Below, in pieces: positions 9,001 through 17,929 of a stretch of DNA of 64,000 bases. The notes under the pieces were generated by a model that worked only from the letters and a program-made list of their open reading frames with translations, was not told the DNA's origin and searched no databases. Source of the stretch: Dyadobacter luteus (GTDB taxonomy: Bacteria > Bacteroidota > Bacteroidia > Cytophagales > Spirosomataceae); contig NZ_QNUL01000001.1 in assembly GCF_003383615.1 (NCBI RefSeq), positions 248,001 to 312,000 of the forward strand. Direction: 5' to 3'. Numbering within the stretch: the first letter of the stretch is position 1; every line of letters starts with the position of its first letter. The position numbers were made by a program, and so were the translations under genes.

Positions 9001-9201
9001 TTTCTGTTCCAACTCTTTCAATCTGTCCCGGTAAATTTATGCTTAACATTACAATTCCTGCTGAAATCGACGTTAAACATGGACGAAAGTTATCAATCCT
9101 TTTTGAAGGAAAGATAAACAATCTGTAATTTCGGGATTTAATACAGACTTTGCCGCTTTAATGCTGAAGTCCGTTCTATCACAAATCTTTTATTGCTCAA
9201 T

Positions 9202-10026
9202 ATGTCTAGTCCAATTCAATGGGAAACCATTAAAGAATACGAAGAAATTCTATTTACTCTTCACGAGGGAATTGCAAAAATCAGCATTAACCGTCCACAT
9301 GTACACAATGCTTTCACGCCTAAGACGGTGACTGAAATGATTGACGCCATGCATATTTGCCGGGAAGATACACGTATTGAGGTGATTATACTTACCGGTG
9401 AAGGAGGTAGAGCTTTCTGCTCAGGCGGCGATCAGTCTGTCCGCGGACATGGTGGATATGTAGGTGATGACCACGTACCACGTTTAAATGTCCTTGATCT
9501 TCAACGTATGATTCGCTCAATCCCTAAAGCCGTAATCGCTATGGTAGCAGGTTGGGCTATTGGTGGCGGACACGTTCTACATGTAATTTGTGATCTTTCT
9601 ATTGCTGCAGAAAACGCACGCTTCGGACAAACTGGCCCTAAGGTAGGTAGCTTCGACGGTGGATTTGGTGCATCTTATCTGGCAAGAGTCGTTGGTCAGA
9701 AAAAAGCAAGGGAGATCTGGTTCCTTTGCGATCAGTATGACGCTCAGGAAGCGCTTCAAATGGGCTTGGTAAACAAAGTAGTACCGCTGGAAGAATTGGA
9801 AACAACTACAGTGGCATGGTGCAAAAAGATACAGGAGAAAAGTCCTCTGTCTATTCGCATGCTCAAAAGCTCGTTTAACGCAGAGCTTGACGGACAAGCT
9901 GGTATTCAGGAACTGGCTGGAAATGCCACACTTTTATATTACCTGAGTGAAGAAGCGAAAGAAGGTAAAAATGCGTTTGTAGAAAAACGCCAGCCTGATT
10001 TCAGCAAATTCACTAAATTCCCGTGA
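9202..10026 (+). CDS. menB: 1,4-Dihydroxy-2-naphthoyl-CoA synthase
   Basis: This crotonase-fold enzyme closes the second ring of the naphthoquinone in menaquinone synthesis, using the product of MenE. The ATG at 9202 gives 274 residues, the normal length. Signatures seen are [13 protein letters not shown] (oxyanion-hole region), [15 protein letters not shown], and the active-site segment [16 protein letters not shown]. The C-terminal KFTKFP is typical. It is read divergently from menE. No other men genes are in the window. Respiration in this organism is therefore likely to use menaquinone, as is normal for Bacteroidota. Confidence 0.97.
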   Translation: MSSPIQWETIKEYEEILFTLHEGIAKISINRPHVHNAFTPKTVTEMIDAMHICREDTRIEVIILTGEGGRAFCSGGDQSVRGHGGYVGDDHVPRLNVLDLQRMIRSIPKAVIAMVAGWAIGGGHVLHVICDLSIAAENARFGQTGPKVGSFDGGFGASYLARVVGQKKAREIWFLCDQYDAQEALQMGLVNKVVPLEELETTTVAWCKKIQEKSPLSIRMLKSSFNAELDGQAGIQELAGNATLLYYLSEEAKEGKNAFVEKRQPDFSKFTKFP

Positions 10027-10027
10027 C

Positions 10028-10155
10028 GAAGAGTCAAGGTGAAAAATGAAGAGTTAAAAGTGAAGAGTTATTTGAAGATCCAAACTTCTGATAGTAATTC
10101 CTCACTCTTAATTCTTCATTCTTAATTTCCATAATAACTCTTCATTCATATTATT
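10028..10155. repeat. Imperfect inverted repeat, MITE-like or REP-like
   Basis: The gap after menB is built from two long imperfect inverted arms. The left arm at 10045-10070 (AATGAAGAGTTAAAAGTGAA...) and the right arm at 10095-10120 match at 22 of 26 positions when one is reverse-complemented. Further copies of the word GAAGAGTTA and its complement TAACTCTTCAT occur on both flanks (10030-10040, 10060-10072, 10133-10146). There is no open frame inside. It could fold as one long hairpin in RNA. Whether it is repeated in the genome cannot be seen here. Confidence 0.55.
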
Positions 10156-10164
10156 AATATCAAC

Positions 10165-10572
10165 ATGAATTATTGGCTGATCAAATCTGAACCAGATACT
10201 TATTCCTGGGACGATTTTGTAAAAGAAGGAAAATCAATGTGGGATGGTGTGCGCAATCATGCTGCCCGCCTCAATATGATCGCTATGAAAGAAGGTGATC
10301 TTGCTCTTTTTTACCATAGCAATGAAGGCAGAGAGATTGTAGGATTAGCGAAAGTTTCAAAAGAGCATTACCCAGACCCTACTGCAGACGATCCGAGATG
10401 GGTGGTTGTGGAGTTTGTTCCGGTTGAAAAATTCCCGAAGCCTGTTACATTAAAACAGATCAAATCTGATAAACGCTTTGAAGACATGGCACTTGTACGT
10501 CTGTCGCGCTTGTCGGTAGGACCTGTTAAACCTGAGGAATACGATTTTATCATGCAACTGGCACATGACTAA
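10165..10572 (+). CDS. EVE-domain protein
   Basis: The 135-residue product is a single EVE domain (PUA-like fold, thymocyte nuclear protein 1 family). Characteristic parts are the start NYWLIKSEPDTYSWDDF, the segment WDGVRNHAARLNM that forms the base-binding pocket, and ALFYHSNEGREIVGLAKV. EVE proteins are thought to read modified bases in DNA or RNA, and in bacteria they are often linked to restriction or RNA modification. No such partner lies nearby; the downstream gene overlaps by 8 nt but is a secreted unknown. The length and all main motifs are normal. Confidence 0.92.
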   Translation: MNYWLIKSEPDTYSWDDFVKEGKSMWDGVRNHAARLNMIAMKEGDLALFYHSNEGREIVGLAKVSKEHYPDPTADDPRWVVVEFVPVEKFPKPVTLKQIKSDKRFEDMALVRLSRLSVGPVKPEEYDFIMQLAHD

Positions 10573-12145
10573 CCAGGGTTTTCGCTCCCGATCAGGAGAG
10601 CTTTTACTTTTTTTATCAATTCTCTTGACAACAACGGCTTTTGCTCAGAGTGTCAAAAGAATTGAATTACCTCTTGCCGGCAATAATTCGGCTTATCAGG
10701 CTATGCCCTTAGGTGAAAAAGGTGTTCTGCTGATTTCTAAACCAGACAGAGGTACTTTTAATGTTCAAAAATTTGACAGTAATCTCGACAGAATCTGGTC
10801 AATAGATGGCCCCGTTGAGGACAATCTGGATTACGTTACTGCTTCATATGACGGACAGTCTGTCTTTCTTCTGTTCAGTAAATACCGAAGCAATCTCTAT
10901 CAGATTGTGAAAGTAAACATTGGTCCCGGATTTGTTGAAACATTTATGATCAATACGCTGGATCGTTTTGAAATTACTGATTTCAAAACCTTGGGCTACT
11001 CGGTTTTTATGGCTGGTATGGTTCGTAATGAACCAGTTCTGATGCATACACTTCTTACAACCGGACAAACACGCGTGTTACCTTCAGCCATTAAAGGATC
11101 CAATGCGATCCAGACCGTTGAAGTGGATACGGTTAATCATTTGGTTAATGTCTGTTTTGCGGTAAAAAAAGGAAGACAAACCAAAATTGTAGCAAAATCC
11201 TATGAAGAAACCGGCGAGTTGTATGCTCAGGTTTCTGTCGATCCGGAAGACGATTTTTCACTTTTGAATGGACGGCTCCAGGTTCTCAATGACTCAGTTC
11301 GTATGGTGATCGGTACCTACGGATACAGGAATATGCAGAGTTCTACCAACGCGGCTTCGCAGGGCTTGTATATCAGTAAAATCATCAATGATGAAATTGC
11401 CTTTACACAATACCACAGCTTCACGGACTTCAAAAATTTCTTTAATTTTATGAATGAACGCCAACAGGAAAAAATGGAAAGGCGCATTCGTAAAAAGAAG
11501 GAAAGTGGTGACGATGTGAAACTCAACTACCGATTACTTGTCCATGACGTTGTACCCAGAGGCGATAACTTCCTTCTTGTCGCTGAGGTTTTCTATCCGG
11601 AATACCGTTATCAGAATCCCAACATGATGGGTGGGCTGGGTTATGGAGGTATGATGGGATACCCTTTCGGAATGGGGTTGTATAATCCCTACCTTTGGAA
11701 TCCCATGTACGGAGGCCGTGGTTACAATCAGCAGGTTTTTGACGGATTTACCTACACCCACGCCATTCTTGCCGATGTGGATCAAAACGGAAAATTACTC
11801 TGGGACAACAGCATCAACTTCGACAATGTAAAAAGCATGGAGCTTCGTGAGAAGATTAAAGTGCAGTCGGAAGCCAATGGTAATACGCAATTGGTTTACA
11901 GCCACCAGGGTGCTATCAGAAGTAAAATTATCAAAGGCAGCCAGGTGGTAGACAACAATAAGGTGATTGCTAATGACACCAACGTTGAAGGAGATAAAGT
12001 ACGAAAGACCAGTACAGATGATATCGATTACTGGTTTGGCAAATATTACCTTGCATGGGGCGAACAACGGATCGTCAACGCAGCCGGCGATCCGCAAACC
12101 AGAGGAAGGCGAAATGTGTTCTATCTGAGCAAAATCGCGTTCTAG
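10565..12145 (+). CDS. Secreted unknown protein with a Gly/Met/Tyr-rich insert
   Basis: I do not recognise a family. The 526-residue product starts with a signal peptide (LLLFLSILLTTTAFAQ, cleavage near residue 28) and then consists of repeating beta-strand units such as FNVQKFDSNLDRIWSI, which suggest a propeller-like fold in the periplasm or on the outer membrane. Residues about 350-390 form a low-complexity insert rich in Gly, Met, Tyr and Pro (MMGGLGYGGMMGYPFGMG). It overlaps the EVE gene by 8 nt (ATGACTAA), so translation is coupled. No catalytic motif is visible. Confidence 0.75.
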   Translation: MTNQGFRSRSGELLLFLSILLTTTAFAQSVKRIELPLAGNNSAYQAMPLGEKGVLLISKPDRGTFNVQKFDSNLDRIWSIDGPVEDNLDYVTASYDGQSVFLLFSKYRSNLYQIVKVNIGPGFVETFMINTLDRFEITDFKTLGYSVFMAGMVRNEPVLMHTLLTTGQTRVLPSAIKGSNAIQTVEVDTVNHLVNVCFAVKKGRQTKIVAKSYEETGELYAQVSVDPEDDFSLLNGRLQVLNDSVRMVIGTYGYRNMQSSTNAASQGLYISKIINDEIAFTQYHSFTDFKNFFNFMNERQQEKMERRIRKKKESGDDVKLNYRLLVHDVVPRGDNFLLVAEVFYPEYRYQNPNMMGGLGYGGMMGYPFGMGLYNPYLWNPMYGGRGYNQQVFDGFTYTHAILADVDQNGKLLWDNSINFDNVKSMELREKIKVQSEANGNTQLVYSHQGAIRSKIIKGSQVVDNNKVIANDTNVEGDKVRKTSTDDIDYWFGKYYLAWGEQRIVNAAGDPQTRGRRNVFYLSKIAF

Positions 12146-12163
12146 CTATTGCGAGAGCCAAAA

Positions 12164-12180
12164 GGAACGACTGTCGTTCC
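12164..12180. other. Small hairpin
   Basis: The inverted repeat GGAACGA-CTG-TCGTTCC lies 19 bp after the secreted unknown. It has a 7-bp stem and a 3-nt loop. The following sequence is A/T-rich but has no T-run, so it may be a weak terminator or an RNA end-protecting hairpin. Confidence 0.35.
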
Positions 12181-12219
12181 ACATTTACAATTAACAATTG
12201 ATCATTAACCATTATAAAA

Positions 12220-13107
12220 GTGCTTCTACTATCGCCTGATCAGCATACCGATTACCAACTTATAGATTCCGGAGGTTTTGAAAAACTGGAACGTTTTGGA
12301 CAGTATATTCTTTCACGTCCTGAGCCACAAGCCATCTGGGATAAATCCTTATCTGATCAGGAATGGGCGAATCGTGCTCATGCTACATTCAAGCGCGATA
12401 AAAATTCACAGGAAAAAGGACAGTGGATTTCTAAGGAAGGCATGCCCGATAAATGGACCTTTCAATACAGGGCGGGTTCACTTCATTTGAGAGCGAAACT
12501 TGCATTGTCGTCCTTCAAGCACGTTGGTGTTTTCCCCGAGCAGGCCACCAATTGGGATTATATCTCCAAAGCATTAAAGGCTATCCCTGAAGAAAAACCC
12601 GGTGTACTGAATCTATTTGCCTACACTGGGATCGCGTCATTGGCAGCAAGAGCGTCCGGTGCGGATGTCACCCATGTGGATTCTGTGAAACAGGTGATTA
12701 GCTGGTCGAGAGAAAATATGGAGCTGAGTGGACTCAATAACGTTCGCTGGGTGGTTGAGGATGCGCTTAAATTTGTGCAGCGCGAAGTGAGACGCGGCAA
12801 CCAGTATAACGGAATCATTCTTGACCCACCGGCATACGGACGCGGCCCGGATGGAGAAAAATGGTTGCTGGAGGAAAATCTGAATGAAATTCTGAGATTG
12901 TGCTCTCAATTGCTGAAGAAAGAAAACTTTTTCTTTATCATCAATCTTTATTCCTTAGGCTTCTCTGCACTAATTGTCGAAAACCTGATCAAGGCCCATT
13001 TTGGAGATCAGATTAACCACCAGTTTGGCGAACTTTTCATTCCTGACTCATTTGGGAAAAAATTACCATTGGGTGTATTCTCTCGTTTTTCAGACCAAAA
13101 TATCTAA
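12220..13107 (+). CDS. Class I SAM-dependent methyltransferase, RlmI/RlmK-like
   Basis: The 295-residue product has a Rossmann methyltransferase core. The SAM-binding motif I is VLNLFAYTGIASLAARASGA near residue 127, the acidic motif II follows (VTHVDSVKQV), and motif IV is ILDPPAYGRGP near residue 205. The DPPA motif is typical of N6-adenine or 5-methylcytosine RNA methyltransferases of the YccW/RlmI type. It lacks the N-terminal PUA domain of RlmI and has a different N-terminal strand domain instead. The start is GTG at 12220, because no ATG lies upstream in frame. The likely substrate is 23S rRNA, not proven. The TPR lipoprotein gene follows after 19 bp. Confidence 0.8.
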   Translation: MLLLSPDQHTDYQLIDSGGFEKLERFGQYILSRPEPQAIWDKSLSDQEWANRAHATFKRDKNSQEKGQWISKEGMPDKWTFQYRAGSLHLRAKLALSSFKHVGVFPEQATNWDYISKALKAIPEEKPGVLNLFAYTGIASLAARASGADVTHVDSVKQVISWSRENMELSGLNNVRWVVEDALKFVQREVRRGNQYNGIILDPPAYGRGPDGEKWLLEENLNEILRLCSQLLKKENFFFIINLYSLGFSALIVENLIKAHFGDQINHQFGELFIPDSFGKKLPLGVFSRFSDQNI

Positions 13108-13126
13108 ATTGACAGATAGGAATTTC

Positions 13127-14317
13127 ATGCGGGACAGACGTTGGCAGCATATTATCGGAATCGTATTTTTAGGCGTGAGCATCGCTCTGGCATCATGCCA
13201 GAGCGATGCGCGTAACAATACCCGTATTCCCCCCGTTGTCAAAAAAAGCAGGGCTCAATGGGAAAAAGATGCCGTTCAGTCGCTGTCTGATCTTATTTCC
13301 AGGGGAGTTGATTTAGATGCCAACTATTTTAAACGGGCGCGCATTTATTTTGAACAGGAAGAATATAAACCGGCTCTGGAAGACATTACTGCCGCTATTG
13401 AAGAGCAGGACAATGTAGCCGAGTATTTTCTGCTCAGGGGCAAAGTATATCGCGAATTGGGCGAGCTGGAGTCAGGACTTGAAGATGCGGAACGGGCAGA
13501 AGTATTGCAGCAGGGAACTCCAGAACTGTATGTTTTGCTCTCCGATTTGCTACAGGCCAACGGACGTTTTGCAGAAGCAGGCCGGTATCTCAATCACGCC
13601 ATGCGCCTTGCACCTCATGATGCATCAGCCTATTATGTAAAAGGAATGTTACAGGCAAAGCAAGGTGATTCACTGGCGAGCCTGGTAAGTCTGGATTATG
13701 CAATGAAAAATAATCCGAGAATGCTGCGGGCGTATGTGCAGAGTATCGTCATCAACAGAAAGCTGCAAAATATACCTCAGGCACTGGCTATCAACAACAA
13801 AGCAATCCAGCGTTTCCCGCAAGTTGCAGAACTCTTTTATGAAAGGGGGCAAATTTATGATGGTTTGGCAAAACCTGACACCGCTATGATTTTTTACCAA
13901 AAGGCCATTACTGTTAATCCCAGATACCGCGAGGCGCTCATGCAAATGGCTGATCTGGGATTGAAAAACCGATATTACAACAGGTCTCTTGTGGCTTTAA
14001 GTCAATTACTGAAAGTCGATCCCAAATATCCTCAGATCCACAATCTGATTGCCTACTGCTATGAAAAAACAGGCGATTTTGCAAAGGCACGTGAATTCTA
14101 CGGCATAACGCTCGCAAATGATCCTAACGATCGCCCGGCTCACAACGGACTTTGGAGAATGAAGAGAGATGAAAGCGGAGAGTCACAATATGGGGTTCAG
14201 GAAGAGTCGGACAATTACCGCTTCCTGGACACATCCCGTGTTAAACTTGATCTGATTCAACCCCGCAGAACGATAAATATACCTGTAGATTCTTCTCGGA
14301 AGGTTAAAATTCAATAG
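13127..14317 (+). CDS. TPR-repeat lipoprotein
   Basis: From the ATG at 13127 the product has 396 residues and a lipoprotein signal peptide with lipobox LASC near residue 23. About eight tetratricopeptide repeats follow, for example DANYFKRARIYFEQEEYKPA, AELFYERGQIYDGLAKPDTA and PQIHNLIAYCYEKTGDFAKA. The C-terminal 50 residues are not TPR. It is probably anchored in the inner leaflet of the outer membrane or in the inner membrane and works as a protein-protein scaffold. An upstream TTG would read through the end of the methyltransferase gene and destroy the signal peptide, so I reject it. The partner is unknown. Confidence 0.82.
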   Translation: MRDRRWQHIIGIVFLGVSIALASCQSDARNNTRIPPVVKKSRAQWEKDAVQSLSDLISRGVDLDANYFKRARIYFEQEEYKPALEDITAAIEEQDNVAEYFLLRGKVYRELGELESGLEDAERAEVLQQGTPELYVLLSDLLQANGRFAEAGRYLNHAMRLAPHDASAYYVKGMLQAKQGDSLASLVSLDYAMKNNPRMLRAYVQSIVINRKLQNIPQALAINNKAIQRFPQVAELFYERGQIYDGLAKPDTAMIFYQKAITVNPRYREALMQMADLGLKNRYYNRSLVALSQLLKVDPKYPQIHNLIAYCYEKTGDFAKAREFYGITLANDPNDRPAHNGLWRMKRDESGESQYGVQEESDNYRFLDTSRVKLDLIQPRRTINIPVDSSRKVKIQ

Positions 14318-14439
14318 ATTTGCAGATGATCGTATTGGAACGATTGTCTTTTCAGTCTCTGATACAGACAAAAATTCCCGAAACGAGCAAAAAAGAATAA
14401 CACCACGGAGTAATTATAACGCTTATAGTACACCTTTGA

Positions 14440-16383
14440 ATGAAAGACGAGTCTCAAATTAAAATTACCCTGCCCGATGGTAGCGAACGTTTTTACCCGA
14501 AGGGTATCACTGCTATGGGCGTCGCATTAAGCATCAGTGAAGGTCTTGCGCGCAATGTAATCGCAGCAAAAGTGAATAGTGAAGTCTGGGATCCTACACG
14601 TGAGATCACGGAGGATTCACTCGTAAAACTACTCACATGGAACGATGAAGATGGAAAATCAACGTTCTGGCATTCTTCTGCCCACTTATTGGCAGAGGCG
14701 TTAGAAGCTTTGTATCCGGGTATCAAATTTGGAACGGGACCTTCATTGGAAAGAGGGTTTTACTATGATGTTGATCTGGGAGAGCAATCCATTTCTCAGG
14801 ATGACTTCCCGAAGATCGAAGCGAAAATGCTTGAACTGGCTCGCCAGAAAAATGAATATGTTCGTAAACCAATCAGCAAAGCAGAAGCCATTGAATTTTT
14901 CACTCAAAAAGGTGATGAATACAAACTCGAACTGATTGACGGTTTGGAAGATGGCTCTATCACCCTGTATGAACAAGGTAACTTCACAGACCTTTGCCGC
15001 GGACCGCATATTCCCAATACAGGAATTATTAAGGCTGTAAAGCTTACCAATATTGCTGGTGCTTACTGGCGCAACAAGCAGGAAAACAAAATGCTTACCC
15101 GTATTTATGGTATCACTTTTCCAAAGCAGAAAGAGCTGGAAGAGTATGTGACCATGATGGAGGAAGCCAAAAAACGTGATCACCGCAGACTTGGAAAAGA
15201 GCTTGAACTTTTTGCTTTCTCGGAAAAAGTGGGTCAAGGCTTACCACTATGGCTGCCGAAAGGTGCTATGCTACGTGAGCGTTTGCAATCATTTTTGAGC
15301 AAGGCACAATCCAGAGCTGGTTATGTACCTGTCGTAACTCCGCATATTGGTAGCAAGGATTTATATGTGACCTCGGGGCACTGGGAGAAATATGGCAAGG
15401 ATTCGTTCCAACCCATTAAAACTCCGAATATTGGCGAAGAGTATATGCTCAAACCGATGAACTGTCCTCACCACATTGAGATATACAAAACCTCTCCACG
15501 CTCTTACAAGGATCTTCCGATTCGTTACTCAGAGTTTGGAACTGTTTACAGATATGAGCAAAGCGGAGAGTTGCACGGGTTGACTCGTGTACGCGGCTTT
15601 ACGCAGGACGATGCGCATATTTTCTGCCGCCCCGATCAGGTGAAAGAAGAATTTATCCGTGTAATTGATCTTGTATTACATGTTTTCAAATCGCTTGGAT
15701 TCGAAGACTACAGCGCTCAGATTTCATTGAGAGACCCAAGCGACAAGCAAAAATATTTTGGTAAAGACGAAGATTGGGAAAAAGCAGAAAGCGCAATCAT
15801 CGAAGCTGCTGCCGAAAGAGGTTTGAATACAGTGACCGAATTGGGTGAGGCTGCATTCTATGGCCCGAAACTGGACTTCATGGTGCGTGATGCATTGGGC
15901 AGAAAGTGGCAACTTGGAACCATTCAGGTTGATTATCAGCTACCTCAACGTTTCAGCCTTGAATATACCGGCTCTGATAACCAGAAACACCGACCTGTAA
16001 TGATTCACCGTGCACCATTTGGCTCCATGGAACGTTTCATCGCAATTCTGATTGAAAACACCGCCGGACAATTCCCGCTATGGTTATCACCGGATCAGAT
16101 AGCAATTCTTCCTATTTCGGAAAAGTACGCTGAGTATGCTGAGGAAGTATTCTTGCAGTTGCAGGATCAGGACATCAGAGGATTTGTAGATAACCGGGAT
16201 GAGAAAATCGGCCGAAAAATCAGAGATGCGGAAGTTACGAAAGTTCCGTTCATGCTTGTTGTAGGTGAAAAGGAAATGGCAGAAGGCAAATTGTCAATCC
16301 GCAGAAAAGGAGAAGGCGATCTGGGAAGTATGTCTGTTGATGAATTTGTGACCTATTTCAAAGAAGCAGCAAAAATTATTTGA
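14440..16383 (+). CDS. thrS: Threonine--tRNA ligase
   Basis: This class II synthetase charges tRNA-Thr. Domains in order are an N-terminal TGS domain (about 1-65), an editing domain with [11 protein letters not shown] near residue 75 and a CRGPH motif near 188, a catalytic core with the zinc-binding and motif 2 regions ([13 protein letters not shown] near 335, [20 protein letters not shown] near 375) and motif 3 ([11 protein letters not shown] near 525), and an anticodon-binding domain (from about 545). At 647 residues it is full length. It precedes infC, rpmI and rplT, a common order in bacteria. A 115-bp gap with a promoter-like site separates it from infC. Confidence 0.98.
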   Translation: MKDESQIKITLPDGSERFYPKGITAMGVALSISEGLARNVIAAKVNSEVWDPTREITEDSLVKLLTWNDEDGKSTFWHSSAHLLAEALEALYPGIKFGTGPSLERGFYYDVDLGEQSISQDDFPKIEAKMLELARQKNEYVRKPISKAEAIEFFTQKGDEYKLELIDGLEDGSITLYEQGNFTDLCRGPHIPNTGIIKAVKLTNIAGAYWRNKQENKMLTRIYGITFPKQKELEEYVTMMEEAKKRDHRRLGKELELFAFSEKVGQGLPLWLPKGAMLRERLQSFLSKAQSRAGYVPVVTPHIGSKDLYVTSGHWEKYGKDSFQPIKTPNIGEEYMLKPMNCPHHIEIYKTSPRSYKDLPIRYSEFGTVYRYEQSGELHGLTRVRGFTQDDAHIFCRPDQVKEEFIRVIDLVLHVFKSLGFEDYSAQISLRDPSDKQKYFGKDEDWEKAESAIIEAAAERGLNTVTELGEAAFYGPKLDFMVRDALGRKWQLGTIQVDYQLPQRFSLEYTGSDNQKHRPVMIHRAPFGSMERFIAILIENTAGQFPLWLSPDQIAILPISEKYAEYAEEVFLQLQDQDIRGFVDNRDEKIGRKIRDAEVTKVPFMLVVGEKEMAEGKLSIRRKGEGDLGSMSVDEFVTYFKEAAKII

Positions 16384-16397
16384 TCATTTTAGCGTTT

Positions 16398-16432
16398 TTT
16401 GTTATTATTCCGCCTCGAAGGCACTATTTTTG
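16398..16432 (+). promoter_or_regulatory. Putative Bacteroidota-type promoter for infC
   Basis: A -7 element TATTTTTG (16425-16432) matches TAnnTTTG exactly. The nearest -33 TTTG is at 16398-16401, with a 23-nt spacer, slightly longer than usual. Transcription would begin near 16440 and give a leader of about 60 nt before the infC ATG. Confidence 0.45.
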
Positions 16433-16498
16433 TGCTGACGATGTTAACTTTTTTGATTTTCAACCAAAAAACCCAAAAAAACACCAATCCCAAGTTAT

Positions 16499-17050
16499 AT
16501 GGCATTAAGACCCCCAAGTGGACGTTTCAGAGTTGTCGAAGAACCTTATAAAATAAATGATCGCATCACCGCCAGAGAAGTTCGTCTTGTAGGTGAAAAT
16601 ATTGAAGCAGGCGTTGTAGACATTGCTACAGCGAAAGCTATTGCAAAAGCGCAGAACCTTGATCTTGTTGAAATCGCTCCTACTGCAGTTCCGCCTGTAT
16701 GTAAGGTTGTCGATTACTCGAAGTTTAAGTATGAGCAAAAGAAGAAGCAAAAGGAAATTAAGGCGAAGGCAATGAAAGTTGTCATCAAGGAGATTCGTTT
16801 CGGACCTAATACTGATGATCACGATTTCGAATTTAAGCTGAAACATGCCATCAACTTCCTGAAAGAGGGTTCTAAGGTAAAAGCTTACGTTCACTTTGTT
16901 GGTCGTACGATCGTGTTCAAAGAACGTGGAGTTAACCTTTTGAAAAAATTCTCTGAAGCACTTTCCGAGTATGGAAAGCTGGAAATGGAGCCAAAGCTTG
17001 AAGGAAAGAGAATGACTATCATTCTTGCCCCTGCTGCAGCCAAGAAATAA
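16499..17050 (+). CDS. infC: Translation initiation factor IF-3
   Basis: IF-3 keeps ribosomal subunits apart and checks start codons. The 183-residue product has the N-terminal domain (INDRITAREVRLVGEN, with LDLVEIAPTAVPPVCKVVDY), the lysine-rich linker helix (KYEQKKKQKEIKAKA), and the C-terminal domain (VKEIRFGPNTDDHDFEFK, GRTIVFKERG). Length and all motifs are standard. The start here is ATG, not the rare AUU used by enterobacteria to autoregulate infC. The A-rich leader may still take part in control. A strong hairpin follows 29 bp after the stop. Confidence 0.98.
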   Translation: MALRPPSGRFRVVEEPYKINDRITAREVRLVGENIEAGVVDIATAKAIAKAQNLDLVEIAPTAVPPVCKVVDYSKFKYEQKKKQKEIKAKAMKVVIKEIRFGPNTDDHDFEFKLKHAINFLKEGSKVKAYVHFVGRTIVFKERGVNLLKKFSEALSEYGKLEMEPKLEGKRMTIILAPAAAKK

Positions 17051-17079
17051 TCTTCTACGCGTAAGTAAACGATATACAA

Positions 17080-17119
17080 AATGCTCAGGTGGATTTTTAT
17101 ATCCATCTGAGCATTTTTT
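17080..17119 (+). terminator. Strong intrinsic terminator between infC and rpmI
   Basis: A 14-bp stem with one G-U pair (AATGCTCAGGTGGA / TCCATCTGAGCATT) encloses an 8-nt loop and is followed by a run of six T. It lies inside what is usually a single infC-rpmI-rplT operon. Confidence 0.85.
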
Positions 17120-17145
17120 GTTTTAACAGGAAATTACTAATTTTG
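17117..17145 (+). promoter_or_regulatory. Bacteroidota-type promoter for rpmI-rplT
   Basis: TTTG at 17117-17120 and TAATTTTG at 17138-17145 match the -33 TTTG and -7 TAnnTTTG elements with a 17-nt spacer. The -33 element begins inside the T-tract of the preceding terminator. Start of transcription near 17152 would give a leader of about 33 nt to rpmI. Confidence 0.6.
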
Positions 17146-17184
17146 CAGGCTGTTTTATTATTATCAATTTTTTCAATTTGTATT

Positions 17185-17379
17185 ATGCCTAAAATGAAAA
17201 CCAATTCTGGTGCTAAGAAGCGTTTTACGCTGACTGGTACAGGAAAAATTAAGCGCAAGCATGCGTTCCACAGCCACATCCTGACTAAGAAATCAAACAA
17301 GCGTAAGCGTGGTTTGGTGAAAACTGGTCTTATAGATGTGTCTAATGAAAAGCAAGTATTGGCAATGCTAGGAAAGTAA
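17185..17379 (+). CDS. rpmI: 50S ribosomal protein bL35
   Basis: The ATG at 17185 gives a 64-residue, highly basic protein with the standard bL35 start [20 protein letters not shown] and the core [14 protein letters not shown]. An open frame extends upstream to 17089, but it runs through the terminator and promoter and is not part of the gene. bL35 binds 23S rRNA in the large subunit. It is 105 bp upstream of rplT, and no terminator lies between them. Confidence 0.98.
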   Translation: MPKMKTNSGAKKRFTLTGTGKIKRKHAFHSHILTKKSNKRKRGLVKTGLIDVSNEKQVLAMLGK

Positions 17380-17484
17380 TTTCCGAAACCAGTACAAAAT
17401 CAAATACCATTCAGGTTTTTTGTTCAACCCGATAGAAGGCTTTAAAGTCTCAACAGAGCGCCGACCATCAAAAACAGTTAAATT

Positions 17485-17829
17485 ATGCCACGTTCAGTGA
17501 ACCACGTTGCGTCACGTGCAAGACGTAAAAAAGTATTAAAATTAGCGAAAGGCTATTTCGGCCGTCGCAAAAATGTATGGACAGTTGCTAAGAACGCTGT
17601 AGAGCGCGGTTTGGCTTACGCATACAAAGGCCGTAAACAGAAAAAGCGTAACTTCCGTGCCTTGTGGATTCAGCGTATCAATGCTGGTGCACGTCTTCAC
17701 GGACTATCTTACTCTGCTCTGATCGGCAAACTTAATTCTGCAGGAATTGAGCTTAACAGGAAAGTACTTGCCGACTTGGCAATGAACCATCCGGACGCAT
17801 TTAAGGCGATCGTTGATCAGGTAAAATAA
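17485..17829 (+). CDS. rplT: 50S ribosomal protein bL20
   Basis: The 114-residue product is a standard bL20. It has the N-terminal basic extension ([20 protein letters not shown]), the [10 protein letters not shown] motif and the globular C-terminal domain ([17 protein letters not shown]). bL20 is needed for early large-subunit assembly, and in several bacteria it represses its own operon by binding the leader. The 105-nt rpmI-rplT spacer has no obvious terminator and may hold such a site; I cannot show it. A strong terminator follows at once. Confidence 0.98.
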   Translation: MPRSVNHVASRARRKKVLKLAKGYFGRRKNVWTVAKNAVERGLAYAYKGRKQKKRNFRALWIQRINAGARLHGLSYSALIGKLNSAGIELNRKVLADLAMNHPDAFKAIVDQVK

Positions 17830-17835
17830 AACAGC

Positions 17836-17860
17836 ATCCCGCTTCGGCGGGATTTTTTTT
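17836..17860 (+). terminator. Intrinsic terminator after rplT
   Basis: A 7-bp G/C-rich stem (ATCCCGC / GCGGGAT) closes a TTCG tetraloop and is followed by eight T. It begins 7 bp after the rplT stop and ends the ribosomal-protein unit. Confidence 0.93.
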
Positions 17861-17929
17861 GCACATAGGTTTCGTTACTTTTATAATATGTAGTAGTCCA
17901 AACGCAATTATAACAAAAACGATACTTCA

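Noticed and set aside
14743..15237. 164-codon minus-strand frame inside thrS
   Set aside because: It is antisense to a clearly coding essential gene and its product is Phe-rich with no domain; a shadow of thrS codon usage.
16499..17050. infC starting at a rare AUU or AUA codon
   Set aside because: A clear ATG at 16499 gives a normal IF-3 N-terminus.
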